From Bacteroidota bacterium (lineage in GTDB: Bacteria > Bacteroidota > Ignavibacteria > Tepidaquicellales > Tepidaquicellaceae): DNA of 51,979 nucleotides. The notes under the pieces were generated by a model. That model was not told the origin of the DNA and did no database searches. It was given only the letters and a program-made list of their open reading frames with translations. This document shows positions 41,897 to 51,066 of this stretch, in pieces (the first letter of the stretch is position 1; each line of letters begins with the position of its first letter). A program made the position numbers and the translations under genes. The DNA is taken from positions 1 to 51,979 of the forward strand of contig JAFDZO010000042.1 of the NCBI GenBank assembly GCA_018266845.1. Direction: 5' to 3'.

Positions 41897-44800
41897 TCAC
41901 CCCTTCTCCTCCTCCATCTCTCTCACTATCTCCATTGTCTTTACGCTCACTGTGCAGACTCTTTTTAATAAATCTATTACCTGTTCTTTGTAATCAGCGA
42001 AGCGGTAGGTATTAAATTTTTCCGCAATGGTCGGGTCGGTCGGCTTTTTTTCTTTGTACTGGTCTAATATCCATTCAAGGGCGGAGCGGTTGCCAAGCTT
42101 GTACTCCCACGCTTCTTTCGGTATGCCTGAAAGCGATGTTACTTCATCAAGCTCAATTATTCCTTTTTCCTTATCGGCTTTTAGTTTTACTTTTACTTTT
42201 GGAGTGTATTTGTAAAGCGCTTCCGGCTCTTTTACTTCTTCAAATAATTCTTCACCTTTTTTATTCGCCTTAACTGCTTTTACTTCAGTCAATTTTAAAT
42301 TGAACGGCTTTACAGTTTCATAGTTTATGTGAAGCTCCATAAGTTCTTTTCCCCATTTAGCCCATTTTTTAAAATTTACATAAAACGGAATCCGCGGAAA
42401 CTCTCTTTTTAAATTAAGCTCGTATTTTTTTCTGTAGGCGGGATTGTGAAGCACTCCATAAACATAATTAAAAATATCTTCCTTTGTGATTTTTTTATCT
42501 TTATAATGAGATTGGAATTGCTGTAATCCCCAGTCGGTGATGTTATCGAGTTTGTTTCCATCTGTATTATAATAATATAATGGTAAAGATTGTGTCTTTT
42601 CTAAAGTATCAACTCCAAATAAAACATTGGTAGCTAAGCTGGAAAACATTTTATTTGAACCGATACCTGAAAATCCGATTACAAAATTATTTGTATCCAA
42701 ACTTTTACCAAATGTTTGATAATGTATATCAGTTAATCTATCACTTAAATTTTTATCACTATAATAATTAAATTTTGTAAAGGGTCTATAAATTACTTTT
42801 GATAAATATTTATTATTAAACTGAATTTCAACATGTTTTGCATGTATTTTTTTTAAATTTTCACTCCACTTTATTTTTGCATCAATAAAATCGTAATTTT
42901 TTACAGTTAATGTCTTATTATATGAATCTATAAAATATTTAATTTTTAAAGCTAATTTTGAACTATTAAAATCAAATACCCATTCATCTCTATTGGTTGA
43001 TAATCCTAAAGAATACATTTCAAAAATAGCAGCTCTTTTTTTCCCTGACTTTACATCTTTATCGGCAACTGGAATAAGAGTTTCCCAATCATTATTCTCA
43101 GATAAATTTAACCAGTTATTATTCTTATCAGGATTTACGGTTTCAAAAACTATATCCTGAAGTTTATGATTTTTAAGCCATTCAAGTTTTTCTTCTTTCC
43201 TCCAGTTATCTTCCATTGAAACATATTCTATTTTGCATTTTTCATCGTTATTCTCTTTTTTTACTAAAAGCATTATTGCAACTCCTGTTTGAATACCGAA
43301 AACATTATGAGTTGTTCCTGCAATTTTAGGATTTGCTCTTACATCGCTTTTTGTATCAATTATATAGGCGTAATTAAATTCATCCTGAATACATTTGCGG
43401 AAGCCGTCAAAAGTTCTGCTATCTATAAAACTGCGGTTTGTTATTAAAGCAATGATTCCGTTCTTATCTAATCTATCCATAGCCCAGCGGTAAAACCTTG
43501 CATACATATCATACACTTTTGTTTTTTGCGCAGTGCTTTTTGCTATAAATGTTTCCTTTATTCTTTTATCTATATTGGGATATTCACGATTTTTATTATT
43601 CTCATTTTCATTTTTCTGATTGGCATTATAAGGAGGATTGCCGATTATAACTGAGATTTTTTTATCATTCTGCTTTTTAATTCTGTTTGCATTTTCACTG
43701 CTAAGCCCGAACATCCCTGTCTGCGTGCCATAATACATTGAAATAGTATTATCAAGCGTATCAACAAAGCAGATGTTTTCAAACTCGGCGTACAAGCCCA
43801 TTTTTTGCTTATAGGTATATTCAATATTTAAGCTGGCGATGTAATAAGGAAGAATGGCGACTTCATTTGCATGAAGCTCGTTTTTGTATTTATAAATTAA
43901 ATTCTGTTTTGGGATATGCTCTATAATATCGCAGATAAAAGTTCCCGTGCCTGTGGCGGGGTCTAAAATATCTACGTTTTTATCTGCCATTGTTTTTCCG
44001 AAATGCTTATGCAGAAGGTAGTCAGTGCTTTCAATCATAAAATTTACAATCTCGTTTGGAGTATAAATCACTCCGAGCCTATCGGCAGCTTTAGGATTAT
44101 AAACTTTATAAAAATTTTCGTATAGGACTTTAAGGAATTTTTGTTTTTCGTGATGGTCGGCAATTCCTGCGGCGGCGGCGTTAATCGTATCGTAATAATG
44201 CGCAATGCTTTCAAGAAGATTTCTGCGCTCTGAATATGTGAAAAGAATTTCAATCAGCTTTTCAAGCTCTGAGGCGATTGTATTATGCCTGTGAAAATCC
44301 GGGTCGTCAAAAATTTTATTAAATATATCGCCTGTGAGAAGATGCTGAATCATCATTTCGCGAATATCGGCAAGGGTAATTTCAGGATTAATTTCTTCTT
44401 TGCAAAGCTCAAGGAAGGCATTGCGGGCGGAGATAAAATTTTTATTCTGCGCTCCTGTCTGTTCAATTTTATTTCTTAGGACTTCAATTATTTTCGGAAT
44501 ATCTGCCTTAAAATTTTCAATCGCAGTTTCAAAATGATAAACAATTTCGCTTTTGAAATTAATAAACTCTTTTAAAATAGAATCGAGCTTATCCGGCTCG
44601 CGCACCGGAACGCGCATAACTTCGGCTCCACGCTGAAAAAGAACGGCAGTATTTGTATCTTCAAAAAGTGTATTGGTAAGTGGGTAGCCTTTTTTTATTT
44701 TGGCTGCGATTTCATCGTCAATGACATCTTTCTCATCCTTGCTTTCCCAGCAGCCTACATCGAGTCCCCAGTGAGTTTTTACAATCCCGTCGGGTAAACC

Positions 44801-44979
44801 TTCACGCCGTTAGTGCCGAGCGCAGCAACTTCGGGAATGACTTCATAATTTTTTTCCTGCGCGTATTCATTAAGGAGCATCCAGAAGTAATTTCTTACGG
44901 CGGTTTCGTTACGTGATTTTCCGTGCTGAATGGCGCGGTCAATATTATTGTAATATTTGTTAATTAGTACACGGGACAT
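41897..44979 (-). pseudogene. Single-chain restriction-modification enzyme with one-base frameshift
   Basis: Two pieces. Upstream: ATG at 44979 to a TGA-like frame end at 44782-44784 (TAA). Downstream: an open frame with first ATG at 44617, but open back to the break. The N-terminal part (MSRVLINKYYNNID..., then VYP/DGIVKTHWGLDVGCWESKD) looks like a PD-(D/E)XK nuclease: an Asp, then E-x-K. At 44792-44794 the run CCC (minus strand) should be CCCC to read VYPDGIVKTH through. The 906-residue part holds the methyltransferase: DPATGTGTF (219-227), NPPY (327-330), and a C-terminal target-recognition region with YRPFTKFNYYSD like type ISP enzymes. No helicase domain is present, unlike LlaBIII, so it is closer to a type IIG layout. 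Full length would be about 1,030 residues. Confidence 0.8.
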
Positions 44980-45076
44980 AGAAGGATTAAATTTACACAA
45001 ATTTAAGAAAAATTAGAGTGTAAAGAAATGATACATAGCTGCCGGTTGTTCGTTGTTTGTTTACGAGTTTATAGCT

Positions 45077-45293
45077 GTCCCAAACGGGGGTTTGGGACGG
45101 AGTAATTATTGCTTATCCCTCCGTTTTCTTGCGGATGGACGTTAGCATCGGTTTTATTTTTAGCGTTATGGTTGTTGGTCAGAAGACCAACAACGGCTGG
45201 ATATACCGATTTTTTATCCGGTATTTCTCATTCCCAAACCCCTGTTTGAGAATGTTTATGAGTTGATTGTCGTCCCAAACGGGAGTTTGGGAC
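45077..45293. repeat. Cluster of five perfect or near-perfect hairpins
   Basis: GTCCCAAAC/GTTTGGGAC at 45077-45098 and again at 45272-45293 (both followed by the same GGAGTAAT), GTTGTTGGTC/GACCAACAAC at 45171-45194, ATACCG/CGGTAT at 45203-45224 and CATTCCCAAAC/GTTTGAGAATG (one mismatch) at 45229-45254. No gene is seen in 45001-45485. After 45340 comes a low-complexity run of variants of AACTAACAACGAGC. Looks like a nest of palindromic repeats. Confidence 0.75.
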
Positions 45294-45497
45294 GGAGTAA
45301 TATAGAACTTAACAGCTCTACCATCATAGGAAAGAGTTTTGTACGAGCAATTAACAATTAACGAGTAACGAAAAACTAACAACAAACAACGAGCAACTAA
45401 CAACGAGCAACTAACAATGGCGGGCAATTCTTTTTACGCTGATAATTTAGATATTCTTGTGTAATATTAATTATCATTACAAAATAATTGCTCAAGC

Positions 45498-46502
45498 TTG
45501 AAATCTATTTTTCCCCCGTTAATCTGCCTCTTGTTTCTTACTTTTGCCTCATGCAGCAGAGACGATATTGAATCCCCCTCCTCAGGCGCATCGGATAAAT
45601 TTTTCAACTGGACAATCAGCGCGGTTACAACTTCAGGTGTCTCAAAAATTTCGCAGGGAGATGCCGATAATGTTTTCATTGCAGGAACATCAAGCTACCG
45701 CATTTCGCGCGGAGTTCAGACAAAGATAAACTTTGGCGACTCGACATTCACGGCTTATGATGTCTCCGCTCTGGATAGCTCATACGCAGTTTTTGCAGGC
45801 AGCACAACGGCATCGCTTTCCCCTATCATAAAAATTTACGATAACGGCTCGATACAAACCTACACTGTACCGGGCACGACAAATAAAATCACGGGACTTT
45901 ACGTAACGGAGCGGGGGAAATTTTTTGCAGGCTCGTACTACCAGAGAAATGTTTTCAAATTTGATTTCGGAGCATTCTCTTTGCTTACAATTCCGGCACC
46001 GGGCAATGCGTATTTATTCGGGAGGATAAACTCAACGCTCTATGCGGTAACATCCGATGCGATAAACTCAGCGAGAGTGATTTACAGAATTGACGGAGGG
46101 ACGCTGACGGCTGTACGCACGGAGTCGAACAGCGGAAACATTTTTTATGCGGGCAGCGATTTTATTAAGGTTGAAAGCAATGGGACGGCTCATAAATTTT
46201 TCTCCTTTGCGGAAACAGGCTGGAGCGATGTGTGCACATACTATGCAGGCTCAAATAATGAATATGTAAGCTATGTAACGGGCAGCTCGCGGAATTTTTT
46301 CACAACGCTGATTCTGACTTCAGGGGGCTACAATGCTCATGTTTTTGGCGGCGGCGCGCTGACTAAGCAGGCAAATTTTCCTTCGGGTGTTTCGGGCAGC
46401 ACAAATCCCGATGACCAGCAGATTTCACTTTATAATAATAATGCGTTTCATTTCTGCTACGGAAACGGAACGAAGATATTAAATGGCGTGTATGCGCAGT
46501 AA
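45498..46502 (+). CDS. Lipoprotein, member 3 of a four-gene family
   Basis: 334 residues from a TTG start. Leader LICLLFLTFASC (Cys19), then SRDDIESPSS. Beta-rich, propeller-like, with 'FFNWTISAV', 'ADNVFIAGTSSYRISRGVQT' and 'GDSTFTAYDV', close in wording to the 13755 and 20718 proteins. It ends KILNGVYAQ. The neighbour at 46518 begins 15 bp later. The 3'-terminal 129 bp of this gene is duplicated at 47530-47658. Confidence 0.72.
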   Translation: MKSIFPPLICLLFLTFASCSRDDIESPSSGASDKFFNWTISAVTTSGVSKISQGDADNVFIAGTSSYRISRGVQTKINFGDSTFTAYDVSALDSSYAVFAGSTTASLSPIIKIYDNGSIQTYTVPGTTNKITGLYVTERGKFFAGSYYQRNVFKFDFGAFSLLTIPAPGNAYLFGRINSTLYAVTSDAINSARVIYRIDGGTLTAVRTESNSGNIFYAGSDFIKVESNGTAHKFFSFAETGWSDVCTYYAGSNNEYVSYVTGSSRNFFTTLILTSGGYNAHVFGGGALTKQANFPSGVSGSTNPDDQQISLYNNNAFHFCYGNGTKILNGVYAQ

Positions 46503-46517
46503 ATATTTTAAAAAAAA

Positions 46518-47531
46518 ATGACAAAACTTCTTAAACTCTTTTTTCTTCTTTTTCTTCCCTGCATGTTTTATGCCTGCAAGAGTGATGACATTGTAGCAAA
46601 TAACGGCGGCACAACTAACAGCGCAGAGATGTACAGCTATACAAACCAGCCCGTAACTTATGACAATAATGTTTACCGGGTAGTTACCATTGACAGGAAC
46701 AGTTACTATGCAGTGTCATTTGATAAATTTTATAAAGTAACAAATAATGTTCCTGCTCTTTTCACCCCGAATGCAGATGTGTTTCATCCAAACACTGCGT
46801 TCATCTATGATGACAATTATATAGTTTTTGCGGGAACACGAATTTCAGACGGCAAAAAACAGCTTATGATATTCGATAACGGAGCATACACGATAGCTGA
46901 TTTGCCTGTGGCATACGGCGCATCACTTTCAAATTTAGTTTTTTACGGGAGAGCTAAATTTTTCTGCACATTTTATGATTCGCTAAAATATGTTAAATAT
47001 GATAGCGGAACATTTTCGGCTTATACGGTTCCGGGGCAGTTCATCAGAAAAATCGGAAAATCTGGAAGCAGCATTTATCTTATAGTGCGCAATCCTTCGT
47101 TCGAGAGGACAATTTATAAAATAAACGAGAGCGGATATACTGCTATCAGAACGGAACCGGAAGATTTATCAGTAGAGACACTAAATTCTGATATTCTTCA
47201 GTTTGGCAATTCACCTACTGTTGTTTCATATTTTTCAGAGACGGGATGGAACTCAATGTTCACACTTGAAAATTCTTATTACGATTATCCGTCAACAATA
47301 AAAGGTGAAACAAGAAATAATTTTATCGGCATACGCGAAGGCGGCAATGACAGTCTGCTCGCGTATGTATGGAACGGAACAAACTACATAAAGCAGACGA
47401 ACGTTCCTCCAGATGTGAATTTTCAGAATATGTTTTTTTACTCAACAAGCGAATACAGGGATAATACTTTTTACATACTTGCAACTAACAACGATGACAG
47501 TAAAAAAGTTTTTAAGGTAACATTGAGATAA
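46518..47531 (+). CDS. Lipoprotein, member 4 of a four-gene family
   Basis: 337 residues. Leader LFFLLFLPCMFYAC (Cys20), then KSDDIVANNGG. Same build as the three relatives: 'NSYYAVSFDKFYKVTNNVPAL', 'GRAKFFCTFYDSLKYV', 'YKINESGYTAIRTEPED' (matching YRIDGGTLTAVRTESN in member 3) and a short basic end VFKVTLR. Co-transcribed with member 3 (15-bp gap). Function unknown; envelope-anchored. Confidence 0.72.
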   Translation: MTKLLKLFFLLFLPCMFYACKSDDIVANNGGTTNSAEMYSYTNQPVTYDNNVYRVVTIDRNSYYAVSFDKFYKVTNNVPALFTPNADVFHPNTAFIYDDNYIVFAGTRISDGKKQLMIFDNGAYTIADLPVAYGASLSNLVFYGRAKFFCTFYDSLKYVKYDSGTFSAYTVPGQFIRKIGKSGSSIYLIVRNPSFERTIYKINESGYTAIRTEPEDLSVETLNSDILQFGNSPTVVSYFSETGWNSMFTLENSYYDYPSTIKGETRNNFIGIREGGNDSLLAYVWNGTNYIKQTNVPPDVNFQNMFFYSTSEYRDNTFYILATNNDDSKKVFKVTLR

Positions 47532-47658
47532 TTTTCCCTCCGGTATTTCGAGGAGCACAAATCCCGATGACCAGCAGATTTCACTTTATAATAATAAAGC
47601 GTTTCATTTCTGCTTCGGAAACGGAACGAAGATATTAAAGGGCGTTTATGCGCAGTGA
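47530..47658 (+). pseudogene. Duplicated 3' end of lipoprotein member 3
   Basis: 129 bp aligned without gaps to 46374-46502 with about 10 differences by eye, including the final stop (TGA instead of TAA). It directly follows the last codons of member 4 and encodes only the C-terminal tail (about 42 residues) with no start. A remnant of a third tandem copy after deletion or unequal recombination. Confidence 0.9.
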
Positions 47659-47678
47659 GGACACACTGACATCTATCT

Positions 47679-47729
47679 TTATTTTTACAATACTTAGGTG
47701 AAAAAATTCCCGTTCACACCTTGCGAATT
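47679..47729. repeat. 51-bp direct repeat, left copy
   Basis: Identical to 48875-48925 over 51 bases (starts TTATTTTTACAATACTTAGG, ends CACACCTTGCGAATT). The pair encloses the two-gene HTH/GNAT-like cassette. Could be attachment-site-like or the edge of a duplicated insertion. Confidence 0.92.
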
Positions 47730-47813
47730 GCAAATTGAACTCTTAGGGCAAGTATTTGCAATGAATTGAGAAAAATTTTGTAAGGAATTTCTTTATTGGT
47801 GAATTAAAAATTT

Positions 47814-48350
47814 CTAACCGATATTAAGGGTCTTTTTAATATTTTTTATCTCAGAAGATTTCCACAAATCAGTATCAATAAACTTAAATTCTTTTTGCTT
47901 TTCGGAAATTTTATACCAGATTAAAGCAGGAATAAAATTGTTTGAATGAAGAGCCAGCCTTTTAATAATAGCATCTGAAGGTTTTCTCTTATTCTGAAGC
48001 AGCGGACGCAAATCCCTCACATTTATTTCTTCAGATAACTGGTTTTCTTTTCTTTTCGTAACACTCAAATACTCATTTAGAAAAAAGCTAAATGAATATT
48101 TTCCGCTGTTATTTTCACTTCTGATAAACTCTTCCATTGAGTATTTCAATCTTCTCAAACCTGCTTTTAGCCTCTCTTCACTGCTCATCTGAGAAATTCT
48201 TTTCTTTCTGAATTCAGAAATTTTTTTGTGAAGAGTCTCCTGCTTAGATTTAGATAATTTAGAAGGAAATACAAAGCTCTCTGCCAGCTCCTTATCGGTA
48301 AGATTAGTCTGTTTCTTAAAATCTCTAAAATTTTTATAAGTAGTTTTCAT
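47814..48350 (-). CDS. Putative antitoxin-type HTH protein
   Basis: 178 residues, basic. First half helical with repeated Lys/Ser (FPSKLSKSKQETLHKKISEF). Second half (about 90-155) reads FFLNEYLSVTKRKENQLSEE, then INVRDLRPLLQNKRKPSDAI, then IKRLALHSNNFIPALIWYKI, which fits an XRE/HigA-type helix-turn-helix placed at the C-terminus. It follows the GNAT-like gene by 6 bp, so the two are co-transcribed, with the toxin-like gene first. Function is inferred from the pair layout only. The cassette lies between 51-bp direct repeats. Confidence 0.5.
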   Translation of the reverse strand: MKTTYKNFRDFKKQTNLTDKELAESFVFPSKLSKSKQETLHKKISEFRKKRISQMSSEERLKAGLRRLKYSMEEFIRSENNSGKYSFSFFLNEYLSVTKRKENQLSEEINVRDLRPLLQNKRKPSDAIIKRLALHSNNFIPALIWYKISEKQKEFKFIDTDLWKSSEIKNIKKTLNIG

Positions 48351-48356
48351 TTTCGG

Positions 48357-48815
48357 TTAGTATAGATAATCTTTTATTAAGTTTTCAGAATTTACTCCAT
48401 CGGTATAAAGAAAAGAACCGCAATCTAAAAAATTATATTTTTCAATATAATGCTTTTTAATTTTTGATTTAGATTCTAAAGAAACTGTTCCGTCATAATT
48501 TTTTTCAAAAGAAATTTTACATGCAAAGGATAATAAACATCCGGCGATTCGTTCATATTTTTTACTGCTGCCGATATTTTCTTTAGAACTCTCAATCAGA
48601 TTTATCTTTATGCTGTCACCTAAATCAACAATAGAAATAAGCCCCAGAATTCTGGGGGAGTTTTCAAGTCTGATACTGTAAACCGTATTGTTCAGTTCAG
48701 TGTTCCAATCAAAAGAAAATCTAATACTCTTTTCAATTTTTTTAAAGTCAATCAATCTGACTTTTTCAATCTTAGCTGTTAGTCTTTTCTTTGTTTTAGA
48801 ATGAATCAGGTACAT
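48357..48815 (-). CDS. Putative GNAT-like toxin or acetyltransferase-fold protein
   Basis: 152 residues. Pattern: MYLIHSKTKKRLTAKIEKV, then SFDWNTELNNTVYSIRLENS, ILGLISIVDLGDSIKINLIE, KKYERIAGCLLSFACKISFE, YDGTVSLESKSKIKKHYIEK, then YNFLDCGSFLYTD. The order of a strand pair ('RILGLISI', 'IKINLIES'), a long helix ('RIAGCLLSFACKISF') and a late strand-helix ('GTVSLESKSK...YIEKYNF') is that of a GNAT fold, but no acetyl-CoA loop (Q/RxxGxG/A) is clear. As the first gene before an HTH protein it is most likely a toxin or orphan acyltransferase. Confidence 0.45.
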   Translation of the reverse strand: MYLIHSKTKKRLTAKIEKVRLIDFKKIEKSIRFSFDWNTELNNTVYSIRLENSPRILGLISIVDLGDSIKINLIESSKENIGSSKKYERIAGCLLSFACKISFEKNYDGTVSLESKSKIKKHYIEKYNFLDCGSFLYTDGVNSENLIKDYLY

Positions 48816-48874
48816 TGCAAAATGTTAATTAACTTAATAATCAACATCATTAATTGAAAGTCAAATTTCAAATC

Positions 48875-48925
48875 TTATTTTTACAATACTTAGGTGAAAA
48901 AATTCCCGTTCACACCTTGCGAATT
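48875..48925. repeat. 51-bp direct repeat, right copy
   Basis: Exact copy of 47679-47729. It lies about 60 bp before the start of the GNAT-like gene on the minus strand and 240 bp before ffh. Because both copies are identical while the enclosed DNA is unrelated to their flanks, the event is likely recent. Confidence 0.92.
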
Positions 48926-48978
48926 TCCTTGTAAAAATCTTAATATTTCGGTAATTTGTAGCACTTAAATACTTTACT

Positions 48979-49111
48979 CGTTCCGCTGCGGAATTTATCC
49001 CGATAAAATCGGGAGCGCCGGAACGAATTTTTTGTTTTATTAGATTTTTACTTAGACCTCCCTCCCGCATCAAGTGCGGGACAAGCTCTGCCCCCTTTAA
49101 TCAAAGGAGGT
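48979..49111. repeat. Dispersed nested palindromes before ffh
   Basis: CGTTCCG (48979-48985) with CGGAACG (49019-49025), enclosing CCCGAT/ATCGGG (48999-49013), the same plan as at 41016-41082. Then CCCGCA/TGCGGG (49064-49080) inside ACCTCC/GGAGGT (49056-49111). Both belong to dispersed families seen elsewhere in the window. Confidence 0.7.
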
Positions 49112-49162
49112 GGAAGAATAACGGAGATTAAAAAATTACAGAATAACATACAGAGCTAACGA

Positions 49163-50515
49163 ATGTTCAACGACTTATCAACGAAGCTGGAAGGCGTACT
49201 AAAAAAGATACGCGGTGAAGGCAAGATTACAGAAAAAAATATAGACGAATCGCTCCGCGAAATCCGCAGAGTGCTTTTCGATGCCGATGTTAATTACAAA
49301 GTTGTAACATCCTTTCTTGATGAAGTAAAGAAAAAATCACTCGGACAAAACGTTCTTCTAAGCATATCGCCGGGACAGTTAATCGTTAAGATTATCAACG
49401 ATGAGCTTGTTACTCTCCTTGGCGCAGAAAAGGCAGATATAAAATTCTCGAACGATATTCCTTCCATTATAATGATGGTCGGGCTTCAGGGTTCGGGTAA
49501 AACAACTTTCTCCGCAAAGCTTGCAAGGTATTTAAAATCAAAAGGCAGACAGCCCGTTCTGGCTGCTTGCGATATTTACCGCCCTGCTGCTATAGAGCAG
49601 TTAAAAGTTTTAGGAAAGCAGATTGATGTTCCTGTTTTTTCCATAGACGGCGAAAAGGACGCAGTGAAGATTTCCAAAGAGGCAATCAACTATTGCAAGC
49701 AGAATGCGCGCGATACATTGCTGATTGATACTGCGGGCCGCTTATCCATAGATGAAGAGATGATGAATGAAGTCAAAGCGATAAAAGATGCCGTTAAGCC
49801 GGCTGAAATTTTATTCGTTGTTGACTCGATGACAGGTCAGGATGCAGTTAACACTGCAAAGAATTTTAATGAGAAGCTGAACTTCGACGGAGTAGTTCTT
49901 ACAAAGTTAGACGGCGATACAAGAGGCGGCGCAGCCTTATCTATTAAAGCAGTTGTGCAGAAGCCGATTAAGTTTGCCGGTATAGGTGAAAAACTTGATG
50001 CGCTTGAGGAGTTCCACCCCGACAGAATGGCGGGAAGAATTCTCGGCAAGGGCGATATAGTTTCCTTTGTTGAAAAAGCTCAGGCAGAGTTTGACCTTTC
50101 CGAAGCGGAAAAAATGGAAGAGAAGCTATCGAAGAATAAATTTGACTTTGATGACTTCCTAATGTATATAAAGCAGATAAGAAAAATGGGTTCGCTGACG
50201 AGTCTTCTTTCTATGATTCCCGGCGCGGCAAAGGCATTGCAGGGAAAAGAAATTGACGAAAAAGTGATTGTGCGCATAGAGGCAATAATACAATCAATGA
50301 CAAAAGAAGAAAGAAGCAATCCGAAGATTCTCAATGGAATGAGAAGAAGAAGAATTGCAAACGGAAGCGGCAACCAGATACAGGAAGTGAATAAGGTGAT
50401 AAAGCAATACGAAGATATGAGCAAAATGATGAAGGGCTTCAACCAGAATAAAGCAATGGGGATGATGAAGAAAATGAAGCTCCCCCCTAACTTTATGAAC
50501 CAAATGAAATTTTAA
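49163..50515 (+). CDS. ffh: Signal recognition particle protein Ffh
   Basis: 450 residues, the usual length. It binds signal sequences with the 4.5S RNA and delivers ribosomes to FtsY at the membrane. N domain residues 1-95; GTPase domain with GLQGSGKTTFSAKLARYL (107-124), DTAGR (189-193), TKLDGDTRGG (247-256) and GIGEKLDALEEF; M domain about 325-450, rich in methionine (MGSLTSLLSMIPGAAKAL, MMKKMKLPPNFMNQMKF). The neighbours rpsP, khpA and rimM are the standard cluster. The SRP RNA gene was not found in the window. Confidence 0.97.
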   Translation: MFNDLSTKLEGVLKKIRGEGKITEKNIDESLREIRRVLFDADVNYKVVTSFLDEVKKKSLGQNVLLSISPGQLIVKIINDELVTLLGAEKADIKFSNDIPSIIMMVGLQGSGKTTFSAKLARYLKSKGRQPVLAACDIYRPAAIEQLKVLGKQIDVPVFSIDGEKDAVKISKEAINYCKQNARDTLLIDTAGRLSIDEEMMNEVKAIKDAVKPAEILFVVDSMTGQDAVNTAKNFNEKLNFDGVVLTKLDGDTRGGAALSIKAVVQKPIKFAGIGEKLDALEEFHPDRMAGRILGKGDIVSFVEKAQAEFDLSEAEKMEEKLSKNKFDFDDFLMYIKQIRKMGSLTSLLSMIPGAAKALQGKEIDEKVIVRIEAIIQSMTKEERSNPKILNGMRRRRIANGSGNQIQEVNKVIKQYEDMSKMMKGFNQNKAMGMMKKMKLPPNFMNQMKF

Positions 50516-50531
50516 AATAAATAATAATAAC

Positions 50532-50553
50532 TAATCCGCATAGCAGCGGATTA
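50532..50553 (+). promoter_or_regulatory. Hairpin before the rpsP ribosome site
   Basis: TAATCCGC pairs with GCGGATTA (8 bp, loop ATAGCA), immediately followed by the AAAGGAG ribosome site of rpsP. A hairpin in this place could affect translation of rpsP or mRNA processing between ffh and rpsP. Confidence 0.6.
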
Positions 50554-50572
50554 AAAGGAGAAACACAAACAC

Positions 50573-50983
50573 GTGGTTAAATTAAGACTAAAAAGAATGG
50601 GGAAGAAAGCTTATCCTGTTTATAAAATAGTTGCGGCAGATTCCCGTTCGCCGAGAGATGGAAGATTCATCGAGGCAGTCGGACATTATAATCCGAATCA
50701 GGAGCCTGCAAAGGTTACTTTAAAAGATGAAAGAGTAAGCTACTGGCTGAACTCAGGCGCGCAGCCGACTGACACAGTAAGAAGCATTCTCAGCAACGAG
50801 GGCTTCCTTCTAAAACTTCATCTTAAAAGAAAAGGCGCAGATGATGCAAAGATTAATGATGAGTTCGGTAAATTCTTAGCCGACAGAAGCAGAAAAATCG
50901 AAACTGCAAAAGCTAAGAAGATAAGAAGAAAAGAAAATAAGGCAAAGAAAGAAGCAGAAGCAAAAGCTGAAAAATCAGCATAA
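50573..50983 (+). CDS. rpsP: 30S ribosomal protein S16
   Basis: 136 residues from a GTG start with a clear AAAGGAG site 12 bases upstream. Starts [20 protein letters not shown] and contains [20 protein letters not shown], the S16 signature. Residues 1-80 are the canonical domain, needed for 30S assembly; the remainder is a Lys/Glu/Ala-rich tail ([19 protein letters not shown]), as in other FCB bacteria. 58 bp after ffh. Confidence 0.97.
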   Translation: MVKLRLKRMGKKAYPVYKIVAADSRSPRDGRFIEAVGHYNPNQEPAKVTLKDERVSYWLNSGAQPTDTVRSILSNEGFLLKLHLKRKGADDAKINDEFGKFLADRSRKIETAKAKKIRRKENKAKKEAEAKAEKSA

Positions 50984-51041
50984 GATTTTTCACTATTCTC
51001 CCGCTAATACAGCGTGAGAGCAGGAGATTTTTTAATAGGAG

Positions 51042-51066
51042 TCCCGGGTTTCCGGCTCGGGATTTT
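51042..51066 (+). terminator. Terminator-like hairpin after rpsP
   Basis: TCCCG and CGGGA pair around a short loop, followed by TTTT. It lies 58 bp after the rpsP stop. The stem is short, so it may be a partial terminator between rpsP and khpA. Confidence 0.5.

Noticed and set aside
41897-44979. BREX PglX-type methyltransferase
   Set aside because: No other BREX genes nearby, and the N-terminal ExK nuclease plus the type ISP-like C-terminal region fit a single-chain restriction-modification enzyme better.
45340-45425. CRISPR or minisatellite from repeated AACTAACAACGAGC words
   Set aside because: Units are irregular, short and without spacers of equal length; low-complexity filler explains them.
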